From assembly GCF_900101045.1 (NCBI RefSeq), contig NZ_FNFN01000003.1, forward strand, positions 787,685 through 851,684: a stretch of 64,000 bases of DNA, written 5' to 3'. Shown piece after piece: positions 24,220 through 34,547 of this stretch. Under the pieces are notes generated by a model, which saw only the letters and a list, made by a program, of their open reading frames with translations, made no database searches and was not told where the DNA came from. Source of the stretch: Nocardioides sp. YR527. GTDB taxonomy: Bacteria; Actinomycetota; Actinomycetes; Propionibacteriales; Nocardioidaceae. Each line of letters opens with the position of its first letter. The first letter of the stretch is position 1. The translations under genes and the position numbers were made by a program.

Positions 24220-27200
24220 GTGACCGACCCCTTGCTGCGAGGCGAGCTCGCGCCCGAGCCTCGGACGCTCGTCGACATCTTCCGGGAGACCGCGGCCCAG
24301 GTGCCCGAGGAGCCGGCCGTCGAGGCGGGCAACGGGCTGCTGACGTACGCCGAGCTCGAGGACGCCGCCGACGGGCTGGCCGCCGAGCTCAACGCCGCCG
24401 GGATCGGGCCGGGGGACAAGGTCGGGCTGCGGATCGCGAGCGGCACCACCGACCTCTACGTCGCGATCCTCGGGATCCTCTGCGCGGGCGCTGCCTACGT
24501 GCCGGTCGACGCCGACGACCCCGAGGAGCGGGCCCGCCTGGTCTTCGGCGAGGCCCAGGTCGCCGCGATCGTGACCAACGACCTGCGGGTCACCACGACG
24601 GGCGGGACCGGCGAGGCGCGCGAGCCGGAGGAGCCGGCGACCGGCGACGACGCGTGGGTGATCTTCACCTCCGGGTCGACCGGCACCCCGAAGGGCGTCG
24701 CGGTCACCCACCGCAACGCCGCGGCGTTCGTCGACGCCGAGTCGCGCCTCTTCCTCCAGGACGCCCCGATCGGGGTCGGTGACCGGGTGATGGCGGGTCT
24801 CTCGGTGGCCTTCGACGCGAGCTGTGAGGAGATCTGGCTGGCGTGGCGCTACGGCGCCTGCCTGGTCCCGGCCCCGCGAGCGCTGGTGCGGTCCGGGGTC
24901 GACGTCGGCCCGTGGCTGGTCGCCAACCAGATCACCATCGTCTCGACGGTGCCCACACTCGTCGCGCTGTGGCCGCCGTCGTCGCTCGAGCGGGTCCGGC
25001 TGCTGATCACCGGCGGCGAGGCGATCCCGCCCGAGCTCGCCGCCCGCCTGGTCACCGCCGAGCGGGAGGTCTGGAACACCTACGGTCCGACCGAGGCGAC
25101 GGTGGTGGCCTGCGGTGCCCGCTTGACCGCCGAGGGACCGGTCCGGATCGGTCTCCCGCTCGACGGCTGGGACCTCGCCGTCGTCGACCCTGCCACCGGC
25201 GTCCCGGTCCCCGAGGGCGAGACCGGCGAGCTGATCATCGGCGGCGTCGGCCTGGCGCGCTATCTCGACGCGGCCAAGGACGCCGAGAAGTACGCCCCGT
25301 TGCCCACCCTCGGCTGGGAGCGCGCCTACCGCTCCGGCGACCTGGTCGTCAACGACCCCGCCGGGCTGCTCTTCGGCGGTCGCGCCGACGACCAGATCAA
25401 GCTCGGTGGGCGGCGCATCGAGCTGGGCGAGATCGACAGTGCCCTGCTGCAGCTTCCCGGTGTCGTCGGGGCGGCCGCCGCCGTGCGGAGGAGCACGGCC
25501 GGCAACAGCCTCCTGGTCGGCTACGTCACCGTCGACGACACCTTCGACCAGGCCACCTCCGTCGCGCGGCTCCGGGCCGACATGCCGGCTGCGCTGGTGC
25601 CGCGGCTGGCCGTGGTCGACAGTCTCCCGACGCGTACGAGCGGGAAGGTCGACCGCGACGCACTGCCGTGGCCGCTCGCCTCGGCCGCGGGTTCGGGGGA
25701 GGGGCTCAGCGACACCGAGGCCTGGCTGGCCGGGCTCTGGAACGACGTCCTCGGCGCCGAGGTCACCGGGCCGGCGGCCGACTTCTTCGACCTCGGCGGC
25801 GGCAGCCTGACCGCGGCCCAGATGGTCAGCCTGATCCGCGAGCGCTTCCCGGAGGTCGCGCTCGGCGACATCTACGACCAGCCGAAGCTCGGCGCGCTGG
25901 CCGGCTACATCGACGAGATGGGCAGCTCTGCCGCGCTCTCCGAGCGCGAGGTGCCGGCCGTACGCCTCAAGACCCAGGTCGCTCAGGTGGTCGCGACGAT
26001 CCTGCTGCGCTGCCTCGCGGCACCGCGCTGGCTGACCTGGATCGCGCTCGGGACGACGCTCGCCCAGCCGTGGACGCCCTGGCTGCCCTCGCTCAGCTGG
26101 TGGGTCCTCGTACCGGCCGTCCTGGCCTTCCTGACCCCGCCCGGCCGGATGCTGCTCGCCGCGGGCGCGGCGCGGCTCATCCTGCACGGCGTACGTCCGG
26201 GGGAGCATCCCCGCGGCGGCAAGGTCCATCTCCGGCTCTGGCTGGCGACGCACGCCGTCGACGAGCTCGGCGCCCACGGTCTCGCCGGGGCGCCGTGGAT
26301 GCTCTGGTACGCCCGGCTGCTCGGCGTGCGGATGGGCAGGAACGTCGACCTGCACAGCCTCCCGCCGGTCACCGGGATGCTCACCCTCGGCAAGGGCTGC
26401 TCGATCGAGCAGGAGGTCGACCTCTCGGGTCACTGGATCGAGGGCGACGTGCTCCATCTCGGTGAGGTCGAGGTGGGCGAACGGGCCCGGGTCGGGGCAC
26501 GGTCGACGCTCCTGCCCGGCGCGACGGTTGGCGACGATGCCGAGGTCGGGCCCGGATCGGCGGTCTTCGGGCAGGTGCCGGCGGGCGAGTTCTGGTCGGG
26601 TTCACCGGCTGTCCGTGCGGCCCGGGAGGCGCGCGGGCCGTGGCAGCCACCCCAGGCACGGGCCCGGGTCTGGATGCTCCTCTACGGCATCGCGGCCGCC
26701 GTCCTCGCCCTGCTTCCCGCGGTCGCCATCGGCGTCGGGACCGTCGTCGGCGTCGCCCTCGCCGGTGTTCCGGACTCCTACGCCGACATCGGTGCGCTGC
26801 TCGCCTGGAGCCCGGTCGCGGTGGCGGCCGGTTTCGCCACCCTGGCCGCGCTGATCTGGGCGGTGGTGCGGCTCGCCGGTCTGGCGATCAGCCCCGGCGT
26901 ACATCCCGTACGCAGCCTTGCCGGTGTCGCGGTCTGGTCGACGATGCAGGTGCTCGACGAGGCCCGCACCTGGCTCTTCCCGCTCTACTCCTCGACGCTG
27001 ACACCACTGTGGCTGCGGGCGCTGGGCGCGAGGATCGGCAAGCACGTGGAGGCGTCGACGGTGCTGATGATCCCCGGGCTGACGCAGGTCAACGACCAGA
27101 GCTTCCTGGCCGACGACACCCTGATCGGCGGCTACGAGCTCGGCGGAGGCTGGCTGCGGGTCGAGCGGGTGAAGATCGGCAAACGCGCCTTCGTCGGCAA

Positions 27201-28059
27201 CTCCGGTATGGCGGCGCCCGGCCGCAAGGTGCCGAAGGCGTCCCTCGTCGCCGTACTCAGCGCGGCCCCGCGCCGCAAACGCGCGCAGAAGGGGGAGAGC
27301 TGGCTCGGCTCGCCGCCGGCGCCGCTGCGCCGGGCGGCCGGCGAGACCGACTCGGGGCGCACCTACGACCCGCCGGCCGGGCTCAAGATCGCCCGGGCGC
27401 TCGTCGAGGTGGCCCGGCTGGTGCCGCAGACGCTCGCGGTGCTGCTCTACGCGGGGGTGGCCTATGTTCTCGTCAGGATCTGGGAGGCGACCGACGTCCT
27501 CGTCGCGCTCCTGGTCACCGGGCCGGTGCTCGCGGCGGCCGGAGCGGTCGCCGCCGGCATCACGGTGGCGGCGAAATGGCTGCTCGTGGGCCGCATCCGG
27601 GCCGGCTCGCACCCGCTGTGGAGCTGGTTCGTGTGGGCCAACGAGCTGGCCGACACCTTCGTCGAGGTGCTCGCCGCGCCCTGGTTCACCGGCGCTGTCT
27701 CCGGCACCCCGGTGCTCAACCTCTGGTTCCGCGCGCTCGGCGCGAGGATCGGCCGCGGTGTATGGATCGAGACCCACTGGCTCCCCGAGACCGACCTCGT
27801 CGAGCTCGGCGACGGTGCCACGGTCAACGCCGGTACGGTCGTGCAGACCCACCTGTTCCACGACCGCGTCCTGGCCCTCGACGAGGTCGTCCTCAGGCGC
27901 GGCGCCACGCTCGGGCCCAACTCGGTCATCCTGCCGGCCGCGGCCATCGGCAGGCATGCGGTCGTCGGACCGGTCTCGCTGGTGATGCGCGGGGAGAGCC
28001 TGCCGGACAAGACCCTGTGGATCGGCAACCCGATCGGTCCCTGGGACCAGGCCGGCTGA
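24220..28059 (+). CDS. Pls/PosA-family NRPS-like synthetase
   Basis: A 1279-residue membrane-bound single-module synthetase. The adenylation domain (about 1-490) has VIFTSGSTGTPKG (about 147-159), NTYGPTEAT, YRSGDLV and the catalytic Lys in RTSGKVDRDAL. The carrier domain has LGGGSLTAAQ with its phosphopantetheine Ser near 529. There is no condensation or thioesterase domain. The C-terminal 700 residues have several membrane helices and three hexapeptide-like segments (near 700-810, 930-1050, 1160-1270), the architecture of epsilon-poly-lysine synthetase Pls. The substrate amino acid is not determinable by eye; adenylation residue Asp in AFDAS suggests an alpha-amino acid. It begins at GTG 24220, and the M1 peptidase follows by 15 bp. 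Confidence 0.88.
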   Translation: MTDPLLRGELAPEPRTLVDIFRETAAQVPEEPAVEAGNGLLTYAELEDAADGLAAELNAAGIGPGDKVGLRIASGTTDLYVAILGILCAGAAYVPVDADDPEERARLVFGEAQVAAIVTNDLRVTTTGGTGEAREPEEPATGDDAWVIFTSGSTGTPKGVAVTHRNAAAFVDAESRLFLQDAPIGVGDRVMAGLSVAFDASCEEIWLAWRYGACLVPAPRALVRSGVDVGPWLVANQITIVSTVPTLVALWPPSSLERVRLLITGGEAIPPELAARLVTAEREVWNTYGPTEATVVACGARLTAEGPVRIGLPLDGWDLAVVDPATGVPVPEGETGELIIGGVGLARYLDAAKDAEKYAPLPTLGWERAYRSGDLVVNDPAGLLFGGRADDQIKLGGRRIELGEIDSALLQLPGVVGAAAAVRRSTAGNSLLVGYVTVDDTFDQATSVARLRADMPAALVPRLAVVDSLPTRTSGKVDRDALPWPLASAAGSGEGLSDTEAWLAGLWNDVLGAEVTGPAADFFDLGGGSLTAAQMVSLIRERFPEVALGDIYDQPKLGALAGYIDEMGSSAALSEREVPAVRLKTQVAQVVATILLRCLAAPRWLTWIALGTTLAQPWTPWLPSLSWWVLVPAVLAFLTPPGRMLLAAGAARLILHGVRPGEHPRGGKVHLRLWLATHAVDELGAHGLAGAPWMLWYARLLGVRMGRNVDLHSLPPVTGMLTLGKGCSIEQEVDLSGHWIEGDVLHLGEVEVGERARVGARSTLLPGATVGDDAEVGPGSAVFGQVPAGEFWSGSPAVRAAREARGPWQPPQARARVWMLLYGIAAAVLALLPAVAIGVGTVVGVALAGVPDSYADIGALLAWSPVAVAAGFATLAALIWAVVRLAGLAISPGVHPVRSLAGVAVWSTMQVLDEARTWLFPLYSSTLTPLWLRALGARIGKHVEASTVLMIPGLTQVNDQSFLADDTLIGGYELGGGWLRVERVKIGKRAFVGNSGMAAPGRKVPKASLVAVLSAAPRRKRAQKGESWLGSPPAPLRRAAGETDSGRTYDPPAGLKIARALVEVARLVPQTLAVLLYAGVAYVLVRIWEATDVLVALLVTGPVLAAAGAVAAGITVAAKWLLVGRIRAGSHPLWSWFVWANELADTFVEVLAAPWFTGAVSGTPVLNLWFRALGARIGRGVWIETHWLPETDLVELGDGATVNAGTVVQTHLFHDRVLALDEVVLRRGATLGPNSVILPAAAIGRHAVVGPVSLVMRGESLPDKTLWIGNPIGPWDQAG

Positions 28060-28074
28060 GCGGATGCCTCTACC

Positions 28075-29409
28075 ATGACCGCCGTGCCGAAGCTCCCCAC
28101 AGCCGACCCCTACCTCCCGGGACACGGGGACCCGTCGTGGAGTGCGACCCACTACGACCTCGAGCTCACCTACGACCTGGTCGGCAACCGGCTCGCGGGG
28201 ACGGCGACGATCCGCGCGGTCGCCGTCGACGACCTCAGCCGCGTCGTCCTCGACCTCTCCCACCTGCGGGTGCAGAAGGTCGCGATCGACGGCCGTCCGC
28301 CCGCCAAGTGGTCCCACCACGACCACCGCCTGGTGCTGAACCTCCGCTCGCGGATAGCGGCCGGCGAGGAGTTCGTGGTCACGGTCCGATACTCTGGCAA
28401 GCCCCGCCCGGTGGTGCTCTCCCACCACGGCGACGCCGGCTGGGAGGAGCTCGACGACGGTGTCATCGTCGCAGGTCAACCGCATGGTGCGCCGACCTGG
28501 TTTCCGTGCAACGACCGCCCTTCCGACAAGGCCCGCTACGCGATCAGCGTGACCACCGCGCCGGGTTATGCGGTCGTCTCCAACGGCGAGCTGACCTCCC
28601 GCGTACGCCGCGGCAGCGGGGAGACCTGGCGCTACTGGCAGGCCGAGCCGATGGCGACCTATCTCGCCACGGTGCAGATCGGGCGCTACCGGGTCGTCGA
28701 CATCGCGCCGACCGAAGGGCCGGGTGGCCGGGTGCCGATCCGGGCCGCGTACCCGGTCGACGCCACCGCCGGGTTCGAGGCGTCCTTCGGGCGCCAGCGG
28801 GAGATGATGGCCTACTTCACCTCCGTCTTCGGCCCCTACCCGTTCGGCTCCTACTCCGTCGTGGTCACCGACGACGAGCTCGAGATCCCCCTCGAGTCGC
28901 AGTCGCTGTCGACCTTCGGACGCAACCACCTCACCGGCGAGTGGTCGGACGTACGCCTCGTGGCCCATGAGCTCGCCCACCAGTGGTTCGGCAACGCGGT
29001 GACCCTGCGCGAGTGGCGCGACATCTGGCTCCACGAGGGTTTCGCCTGTTACAGCGAGTGGCTCTGGTCCGACGCCTCCGGGGGCCGCTCGTGCGGTGAG
29101 CACGCCCGTCACCACCACCGCCGGCTCTCCGCCCTGGCGCAGGACCTGGTCCTCGTCGACCCCGGTCCCGCGGACATGTTCGACGACCGCGTCTACAAGC
29201 GCGGAGCACTCACCCTGCACGCGCTGCGGCGCACCGTCGGCGACGAGGCCTTCTTCGAGATCCTGCGCACCTGGGTGGCCAGGCACAGCGGCGGATCGGT
29301 CAGCACCGCCGACTTCGAGGCCCTCGCCGCCGAGGTCAGTGGCCGGGACCTCACCGCGCTCTTCGACGCCTGGCTGCGGCGGGCGGCGCTGCCGGACCTG
29401 CCTGCCTGA
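28075..29409 (+). CDS. M1-family zinc aminopeptidase
   Basis: A 444-residue gluzincin metallopeptidase. The zinc site is HELAHQWFGN (H298, E299, H302), with the third ligand Glu in WLHEGFACY 19 residues later. A GAMEN-like exopeptidase segment is replaced by PLESQSLSTF. It is the short form (N-terminal and catalytic domains), about half the size of PepN, and common in actinobacteria. It starts 15 bp after the Pls-like gene and is probably cotranscribed. Zinc aminopeptidases degrade epsilon-poly-lysine in producer strains, so a processing or self-protection role is possible. Confidence 0.9.
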   Translation: MTAVPKLPTADPYLPGHGDPSWSATHYDLELTYDLVGNRLAGTATIRAVAVDDLSRVVLDLSHLRVQKVAIDGRPPAKWSHHDHRLVLNLRSRIAAGEEFVVTVRYSGKPRPVVLSHHGDAGWEELDDGVIVAGQPHGAPTWFPCNDRPSDKARYAISVTTAPGYAVVSNGELTSRVRRGSGETWRYWQAEPMATYLATVQIGRYRVVDIAPTEGPGGRVPIRAAYPVDATAGFEASFGRQREMMAYFTSVFGPYPFGSYSVVVTDDELEIPLESQSLSTFGRNHLTGEWSDVRLVAHELAHQWFGNAVTLREWRDIWLHEGFACYSEWLWSDASGGRSCGEHARHHHRRLSALAQDLVLVDPGPADMFDDRVYKRGALTLHALRRTVGDEAFFEILRTWVARHSGGSVSTADFEALAAEVSGRDLTALFDAWLRRAALPDLPA

Positions 29410-29420
29410 AGATACTCGCG

Positions 29421-29460
29421 CCGCTGGTCGACACGCTCGGCCGCGCGCCTCGACCAGCGG
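29421..29460. repeat. Palindrome with GGTCGA/TCGACC arms
   Basis: Arms ccgctggtcga (29421-29431) and tcgaccagcgg (29450-29460) are perfect over 11 bp with an 18-nt loop. It sits directly behind the M1 peptidase stop. The ctggtcga...tcgaccag theme is widespread in intergenic DNA of Nocardioides-like genomes as far as I recall; here it may end the Pls-M1 transcript. Confidence 0.65.
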
Positions 29461-29487
29461 GTGCTCACTCCGGCTACCCTCGGCGAC

Positions 29488-30009
29488 GTGCCTGAGCTGA
29501 CCTTCCGTGATGCCACCTTCACCGACGTTGACGTCCTGGTGGAGCTGATCGAGTCGGCCTACCGCGGCGACGCCTCGAGGGCCGGCTGGACCACCGAGGC
29601 CGACCTGCTCGCCGGCCAGCGCACCGACCCCGAGGGCGTACGCGAGGTGATCACCGCACCGGGGTCCCGGCTCCTGGTGGTCGAGCGCGCCGGTGAGATC
29701 GTCGCCTGCTGCCAGCTGCAGAAGCGGGAGGCGTACGTCTATTTCGGAATGTTCTCCGTCTCGCCGGCGTTGCAGGGCGCGGGCGTCGGCAAGGCCGTGA
29801 TCGCTGAGGCCGAGCGGATCGCGCGGGCGTGGGGTGCGGCTGAGATCCGGATGACGGTGATCCGCCAGCGCGAGGACCTGATCGCGTTCTACGAGCGGCG
29901 GGGGTTCGTGCGTACGGGACGCTTCGAGCCGTTCCCCTACGGCGACGAGCGCTTCGGTCTTCCGCTGCGCGACGACCTCGAGTTCGCCGAGCTCACGAAG
30001 GCCCTCTGA
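29488..30009 (+). CDS. GNAT-family N-acetyltransferase
   Basis: A 173-residue acetyl-CoA-dependent acetyltransferase. Motif A reads [22 protein letters not shown] with the acetyl-CoA loop QGAGVGK, followed by [25 protein letters not shown]. The acceptor is unknown. GTG at 29488 is preferred because TACCCT with a 7-nt spacer precedes it (leaderless pattern); the upstream GTG at 29461 would begin in the palindrome. Confidence 0.85.
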   Translation: MPELTFRDATFTDVDVLVELIESAYRGDASRAGWTTEADLLAGQRTDPEGVREVITAPGSRLLVVERAGEIVACCQLQKREAYVYFGMFSVSPALQGAGVGKAVIAEAERIARAWGAAEIRMTVIRQREDLIAFYERRGFVRTGRFEPFPYGDERFGLPLRDDLEFAELTKAL

Positions 30010-30019
30010 AGCGGATTTT

Positions 30020-30046
30020 CTTGCACTCTCGGGGGTCGAGTGCTAA
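30020..30046 (+). promoter_or_regulatory. CIRCE element 1 (HrcA operator)
   Basis: TTGCACTC (30021-30028), 9 nt, GAGTGCTAA (30038-30046) matches the CIRCE consensus TTAGCACTC-N9-GAGTGCTAA. A plausible promoter overlaps it (TTGCAC at 30021 and TAAACA at 30044 with a 17-nt spacer), so HrcA binding would block groEL transcription. Confidence 0.9.
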
Positions 30047-30054
30047 ACATGACG

Positions 30055-30081
30055 CTGGCACTCTTACCATGAGAGTGACAA
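30055..30081 (+). promoter_or_regulatory. CIRCE element 2 (HrcA operator)
   Basis: CTGGCACTC (30055-30063), 9 nt, GAGTGACAA (30073-30081): a second, weaker CIRCE copy in tandem with the first, centred 35 bp downstream of it. Tandem CIRCE elements are known at actinobacterial groE promoters. Confidence 0.8.
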
Positions 30082-30195
30082 CAACCGGACCGATGACGTT
30101 GAGGCGTCGCGAGCGGCAGGGAAGGGTTCTGCCGGGAGTGGCGTCGTCCGTCGCGGGCAGCCCATCGGACCGGATCCAACGAACTTCCCAAGTGA

Positions 30196-31845
<1,650 letters not shown>

Positions 31846-31865
31846 GCCCGTCCCGCTAGCGCCAC

Positions 31866-31897
31866 AAGAGGGCCCCTCCTTCGGGAGGGGCCCTCTT
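31866..31897 (+). terminator. Rho-independent terminator of groEL
   Basis: A 14-bp perfect stem, aagagggcccctcc (31866-31879) with ggaggggccctctt (31884-31897), closes a TTCG tetraloop and is followed by tcg. It is one of the clearest terminators in the window. Confidence 0.92.
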
Positions 31898-31914
31898 TCG
31901 CTTCGATGGGGAAT

Positions 31915-32006
31915 TTCCTTCATCAAGGTATGCAGGGAAACGACCGCTTCCCCGGCGGACCTCCGCAGGGGGAGTGATCCTTCGGCTGCATACCTTGACG
32001 AAGGAA
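31915..32006. repeat. Nested palindrome after groEL
   Basis: Outer arms 31915-31935 and 31986-32006 are 21 bp with one mismatch. Inside them cttcccc and gggggag, and gcgga/tccgc, form further pairs. The whole 92 bp folds on itself and lies just after the groEL terminator, before the next gene in the same direction. No coding potential is visible. It resembles a small palindromic repeat element more than a second terminator. Confidence 0.65.
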
Positions 32007-32046
32007 CCGCACGCCGCCCCAGGATCACCGGGCTACGCTCGACGGC

Positions 32047-33078
32047 ATGAGCCCGAAGGCGATGGCGGCGCTGGCGATCTCGGCGGTGCTTCTCGCCGGG
32101 TGTGGTGGTGAGCCGGCCGCTGCGCCGTCGTCTCGGGCAGCGAGCCCGACGACCTCGTCGGCACCCGCGACGCCGTCACCGAGCCCGTCGGAGACGCTGC
32201 CGCCGGTGACAGACAAGGTCTCTCTCCCGCAGCTGATGCGGGAGGACTTCCCCGGTGGCGAGGTGAAGGTGCTGCGAGAGTCGGGGAGCACGGATGCGTA
32301 CCGGCGCTTCGAGGTCAGCTATCCGAGCGGCCGGCTGACGATCACCGGGGTGCTCTTCCGGCCGCGGGGTGCGGGGCCGTTCCCTGGCGTCGTCTTCGCG
32401 CACGGCCACATCGACACCGACATCTACGTCACCGGCCAGGGCCTGAAGCGCGAGCAGGACCGGCTGGCGCGGGAGGGCTATGTCGTCCTGCACACCGACT
32501 ACCGCGGCCATGCCGGGTCGTCGCCCATCCCGGAGGGAACCGAGGAGGACGAGAGCCGCCTCGGCTACACCCGCGACACCATCAACGCCGTCCAGGCGAT
32601 GAAGAGGCTTCCGTACGTCGACCCCGACCGCACCGCGCTGCTCGGCCGCTCGATGGGCGGAGGAGTGGTGATGAACGCGCTCGTCGCCCAGCCGGGGCTG
32701 GTGCGGGTCGGGGTGGCGTACGCGTCGGTCTCCTCCGACATCGTCGACAACATCAACCGGTGGGCGGTGCCGTCACGGCCCGACGAGGTGGCCAGGCTCT
32801 ACCGGCAGTACGGCGATCCCGAGACGGAGCCGGAGTTCTGGGACGGCCTGTCGGCGCGGACGTACTTCGACCGCATCGAGGTCCCGCTCCAGATGCATCA
32901 CGGGACCAATGACGAGTCCTGCCCGATCAGGTGGGCCTACACCACCCGGGACCTGCTGGAGGGCGCGGGCGTACGCCAGCGGCTGTGGGTCTACCCCGGA
33001 GAGCAGCACGCCTTCGGGCCGCAGTGGGATCTCTCGATCCGGCGCGTCATCGGGTTCCTCGATCGTCATCTGGCATGA
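32047..33078 (+). CDS. Alpha/beta hydrolase lipoprotein
   Basis: A 343-residue exported hydrolase of the prolyl-oligopeptidase/dienelactone-hydrolase type. The signal peptide ends in a lipobox AVLLAGC (Cys about residue 19), followed by a Ser/Pro/Ala-rich linker. The catalytic triad is Ser in LLGRSMGGGV, Asp in GTNDESCP and His in GEQHAFGP. The substrate is unknown. TACGCT with 7 nt precedes the ATG (leaderless). Confidence 0.88.
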   Translation: MSPKAMAALAISAVLLAGCGGEPAAAPSSRAASPTTSSAPATPSPSPSETLPPVTDKVSLPQLMREDFPGGEVKVLRESGSTDAYRRFEVSYPSGRLTITGVLFRPRGAGPFPGVVFAHGHIDTDIYVTGQGLKREQDRLAREGYVVLHTDYRGHAGSSPIPEGTEEDESRLGYTRDTINAVQAMKRLPYVDPDRTALLGRSMGGGVVMNALVAQPGLVRVGVAYASVSSDIVDNINRWAVPSRPDEVARLYRQYGDPETEPEFWDGLSARTYFDRIEVPLQMHHGTNDESCPIRWAYTTRDLLEGAGVRQRLWVYPGEQHAFGPQWDLSIRRVIGFLDRHLA

Positions 33079-33366
33079 CCTGATCGGACGATGAGAAGAG
33101 GCCCAGCGGCCCCATCCTTTTGGGGACTTTCGACACTGTCTCGACAACAGCTCGGTAACGCAACATTGGTGCTCCACACAGTGGCCGACTGCGGGGAAGC
33201 GTCTGGATCTGGGGGGCTTTGAAGCCCAAGGGAATATCCGGGTGAGGTTCTGCAGCGGCGGGCGGGGTCAGGGCTCTTCGAAGCCAGGGCCCCGCCTGCG
33301 TGTGTCAACGTGCTGGTGCTCAGCGGGGTCCACGGATGGCACCCAGCGATGAGGCATGATGTTGGC
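33079..33366. other. 288-bp intergenic region with hairpins
   Basis: No gene is supported here. A weak cccc/gggg hairpin (33110-33125), a gggct/agccc hairpin (33214-33227), and a longer imperfect stem (33261-33296: seven terminal pairs ggcgggg/ccccgcc, two mismatches, four inner pairs) suggest RNA structure or termination. The stretch is somewhat less GC-rich than its neighbours. I could not match it to a known riboswitch class. Confidence 0.4.
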
Positions 33367-33942
33367 ATGAGCGAGGGCCAGCGAGCGACAACAGGTCTCA
33401 GGCCGCCGCGGTCACCGTGGCGTTGGGTCGCGGCCGTGATCGCCGCCGCGGTCGTGCTCGTCGCCATCGTCGCCTCCTTCGGCCTCCTCAGCTCCGACGA
33501 CACCGCTGAGGACCCGGAGGCCGCACCTCCCTCGCCGACCGCGACGGTCACCGAGACCGCGCCGGTCCCCTCGTCATCCGCCCCGGCGGAAGGTGCGGGG
33601 GCGACCGAGCTGACCGTCGTGGCGGACGCCGCCCGGTGCATCCCGCCGACCTCGAAGTGGCTCTCCCAGAACGCTGCGCTGGCCTTCGAGGGCACCGCGG
33701 AGAGCGTGACCGAGACCGAGGCCGTGCTGCGGGTGAAGACGTGGATGTACGCCGACGGCGTCGGTGGCACCGACACCGTCCGGATCATCCGGCCCGCGCC
33801 GAGCACGATCCCGATGCCCGAGTTCGAGAAGGGCAAGACCTACCTGGTCGCGGCCAAGGGCGATGCCAAGGTCATCGGCTGTGGCTACAGCGACGTCAAG
33901 GCGGCGAAGCTGCAGAAGCTCTACACCGCCGCGTTCAAGTGA
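33367..33942 (+). CDS. Single-pass membrane protein with Thr/Ser/Pro linker
   Basis: A 191-residue protein that I do not recognise. A cytoplasmic N-terminus rich in Arg precedes one helix (about residues 20-42), then an acidic, Pro/Ser/Thr-rich linker (about 48-80), and a globular extracytoplasmic domain (about 85-191) with two Cys (ARCIPPT and VIGCGYSD) that could form a disulfide. CATGAT with a 6-nt spacer precedes the ATG. Its stop overlaps a potential GTG start of the MobA-like gene, so the two may be coupled. Confidence 0.75.
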   Translation: MSEGQRATTGLRPPRSPWRWVAAVIAAAVVLVAIVASFGLLSSDDTAEDPEAAPPSPTATVTETAPVPSSSAPAEGAGATELTVVADAARCIPPTSKWLSQNAALAFEGTAESVTETEAVLRVKTWMYADGVGGTDTVRIIRPAPSTIPMPEFEKGKTYLVAAKGDAKVIGCGYSDVKAAKLQKLYTAAFK

Positions 33943-33944
33943 CG

Positions 33945-34475
33945 ATGATCGCCGGCCTGCTCCTGGCCGCCGGCGCCGGGCGGCGGATGGGGATGCCCAA
34001 GGCGCTGGTCGAGGACTGGCTGGTGCGGTCGATCGAGGTGCTGCGCGAGGGCGGCTGCGACGACGTGCTCGTCGTGCTCGGCGCCGCCGCCGACGAGGCC
34101 CGAGCACGCCTCCCGGAGGGGCAGCGGGCCGTCGTCGCCGAGGACTGGGACGAAGGGATGGGGGCCTCGCTGCGGGTCGGCCTCGCGGCTCTCGAGCCGG
34201 ATGCCGAGGCTGCCGTGGTTCATCTCGTCGATCTGCCGGACGTCGGGGCCGATGTGGTGGCCCGAGTGATCGCCGCCGGCTCGACCGGCGGGCTGGCACG
34301 AGCGGCGTACGCCGGGGTTCCGGGCCATCCGGTGCTGATCGGGCGCGACCACTGGGCGGGGGTCATCGAGACAGCCGTCGGTGACCAGGGCGCCCGGAGC
34401 TACCTGAAGACCCACGACGTACGCCTGGTGGAGTGCGGCGACCTGGCCGGCGGGAACGACGTCGACCGCCGCTGA
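33945..34475 (+). CDS. MobA/MocA-like nucleotidyltransferase (molybdenum cofactor)
   Basis: A 176-residue NTP transferase. The N-terminal loop LLLAAGAGRRMGMPKAL is the nucleotide-binding signature GGxSxRMGxxK, and VVHLVDLPDVGADVVAR holds the metal-binding DLPD motif. With CoxD-, CoxE- and XdhC-type genes behind it, it most likely builds the cytosine dinucleotide form of the cofactor used by xanthine-oxidase-family hydroxylases. The ATG at 33945 gives the canonical N-terminus; a GTG at 33939 overlapping the previous stop is an alternative. Confidence 0.82.
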   Translation: MIAGLLLAAGAGRRMGMPKALVEDWLVRSIEVLREGGCDDVLVVLGAAADEARARLPEGQRAVVAEDWDEGMGASLRVGLAALEPDAEAAVVHLVDLPDVGADVVARVIAAGSTGGLARAAYAGVPGHPVLIGRDHWAGVIETAVGDQGARSYLKTHDVRLVECGDLAGGNDVDRR

Positions 34476-34508
34476 ACGACACTCGTCCGCCCCCTCGTTC
34501 GAGGTTGT

Positions 34509-34541
34509 CCAACCCAGAGCCAACGCTTCGCGTTCTAGGCT
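34509..34541 (+). promoter_or_regulatory. Promoter with 11-bp-spaced CCAAC repeats (maturation genes)
   Basis: CCAACC (34509-34514) and CCAACG (34520-34525) lie 11 bp apart, and a TAGGCT -10 (34536-34541) begins 16 bp after the start of the second repeat. The ATG at 34548 is 6 nt beyond the -10, so the mRNA may be leaderless. The same layout occurs before coxS (40366-40398). Direct repeats at 11-bp spacing are the typical target of SARP-type activators. Confidence 0.7.
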
Positions 34542-34547
34542 CAGGTC

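Noticed and set aside
33190..33300. c-di-AMP or cobalamin riboswitch before 33367
   Set aside because: Fragments such as cacagtggccgactg resemble parts of known motifs, but the ordered conserved core elements are missing.
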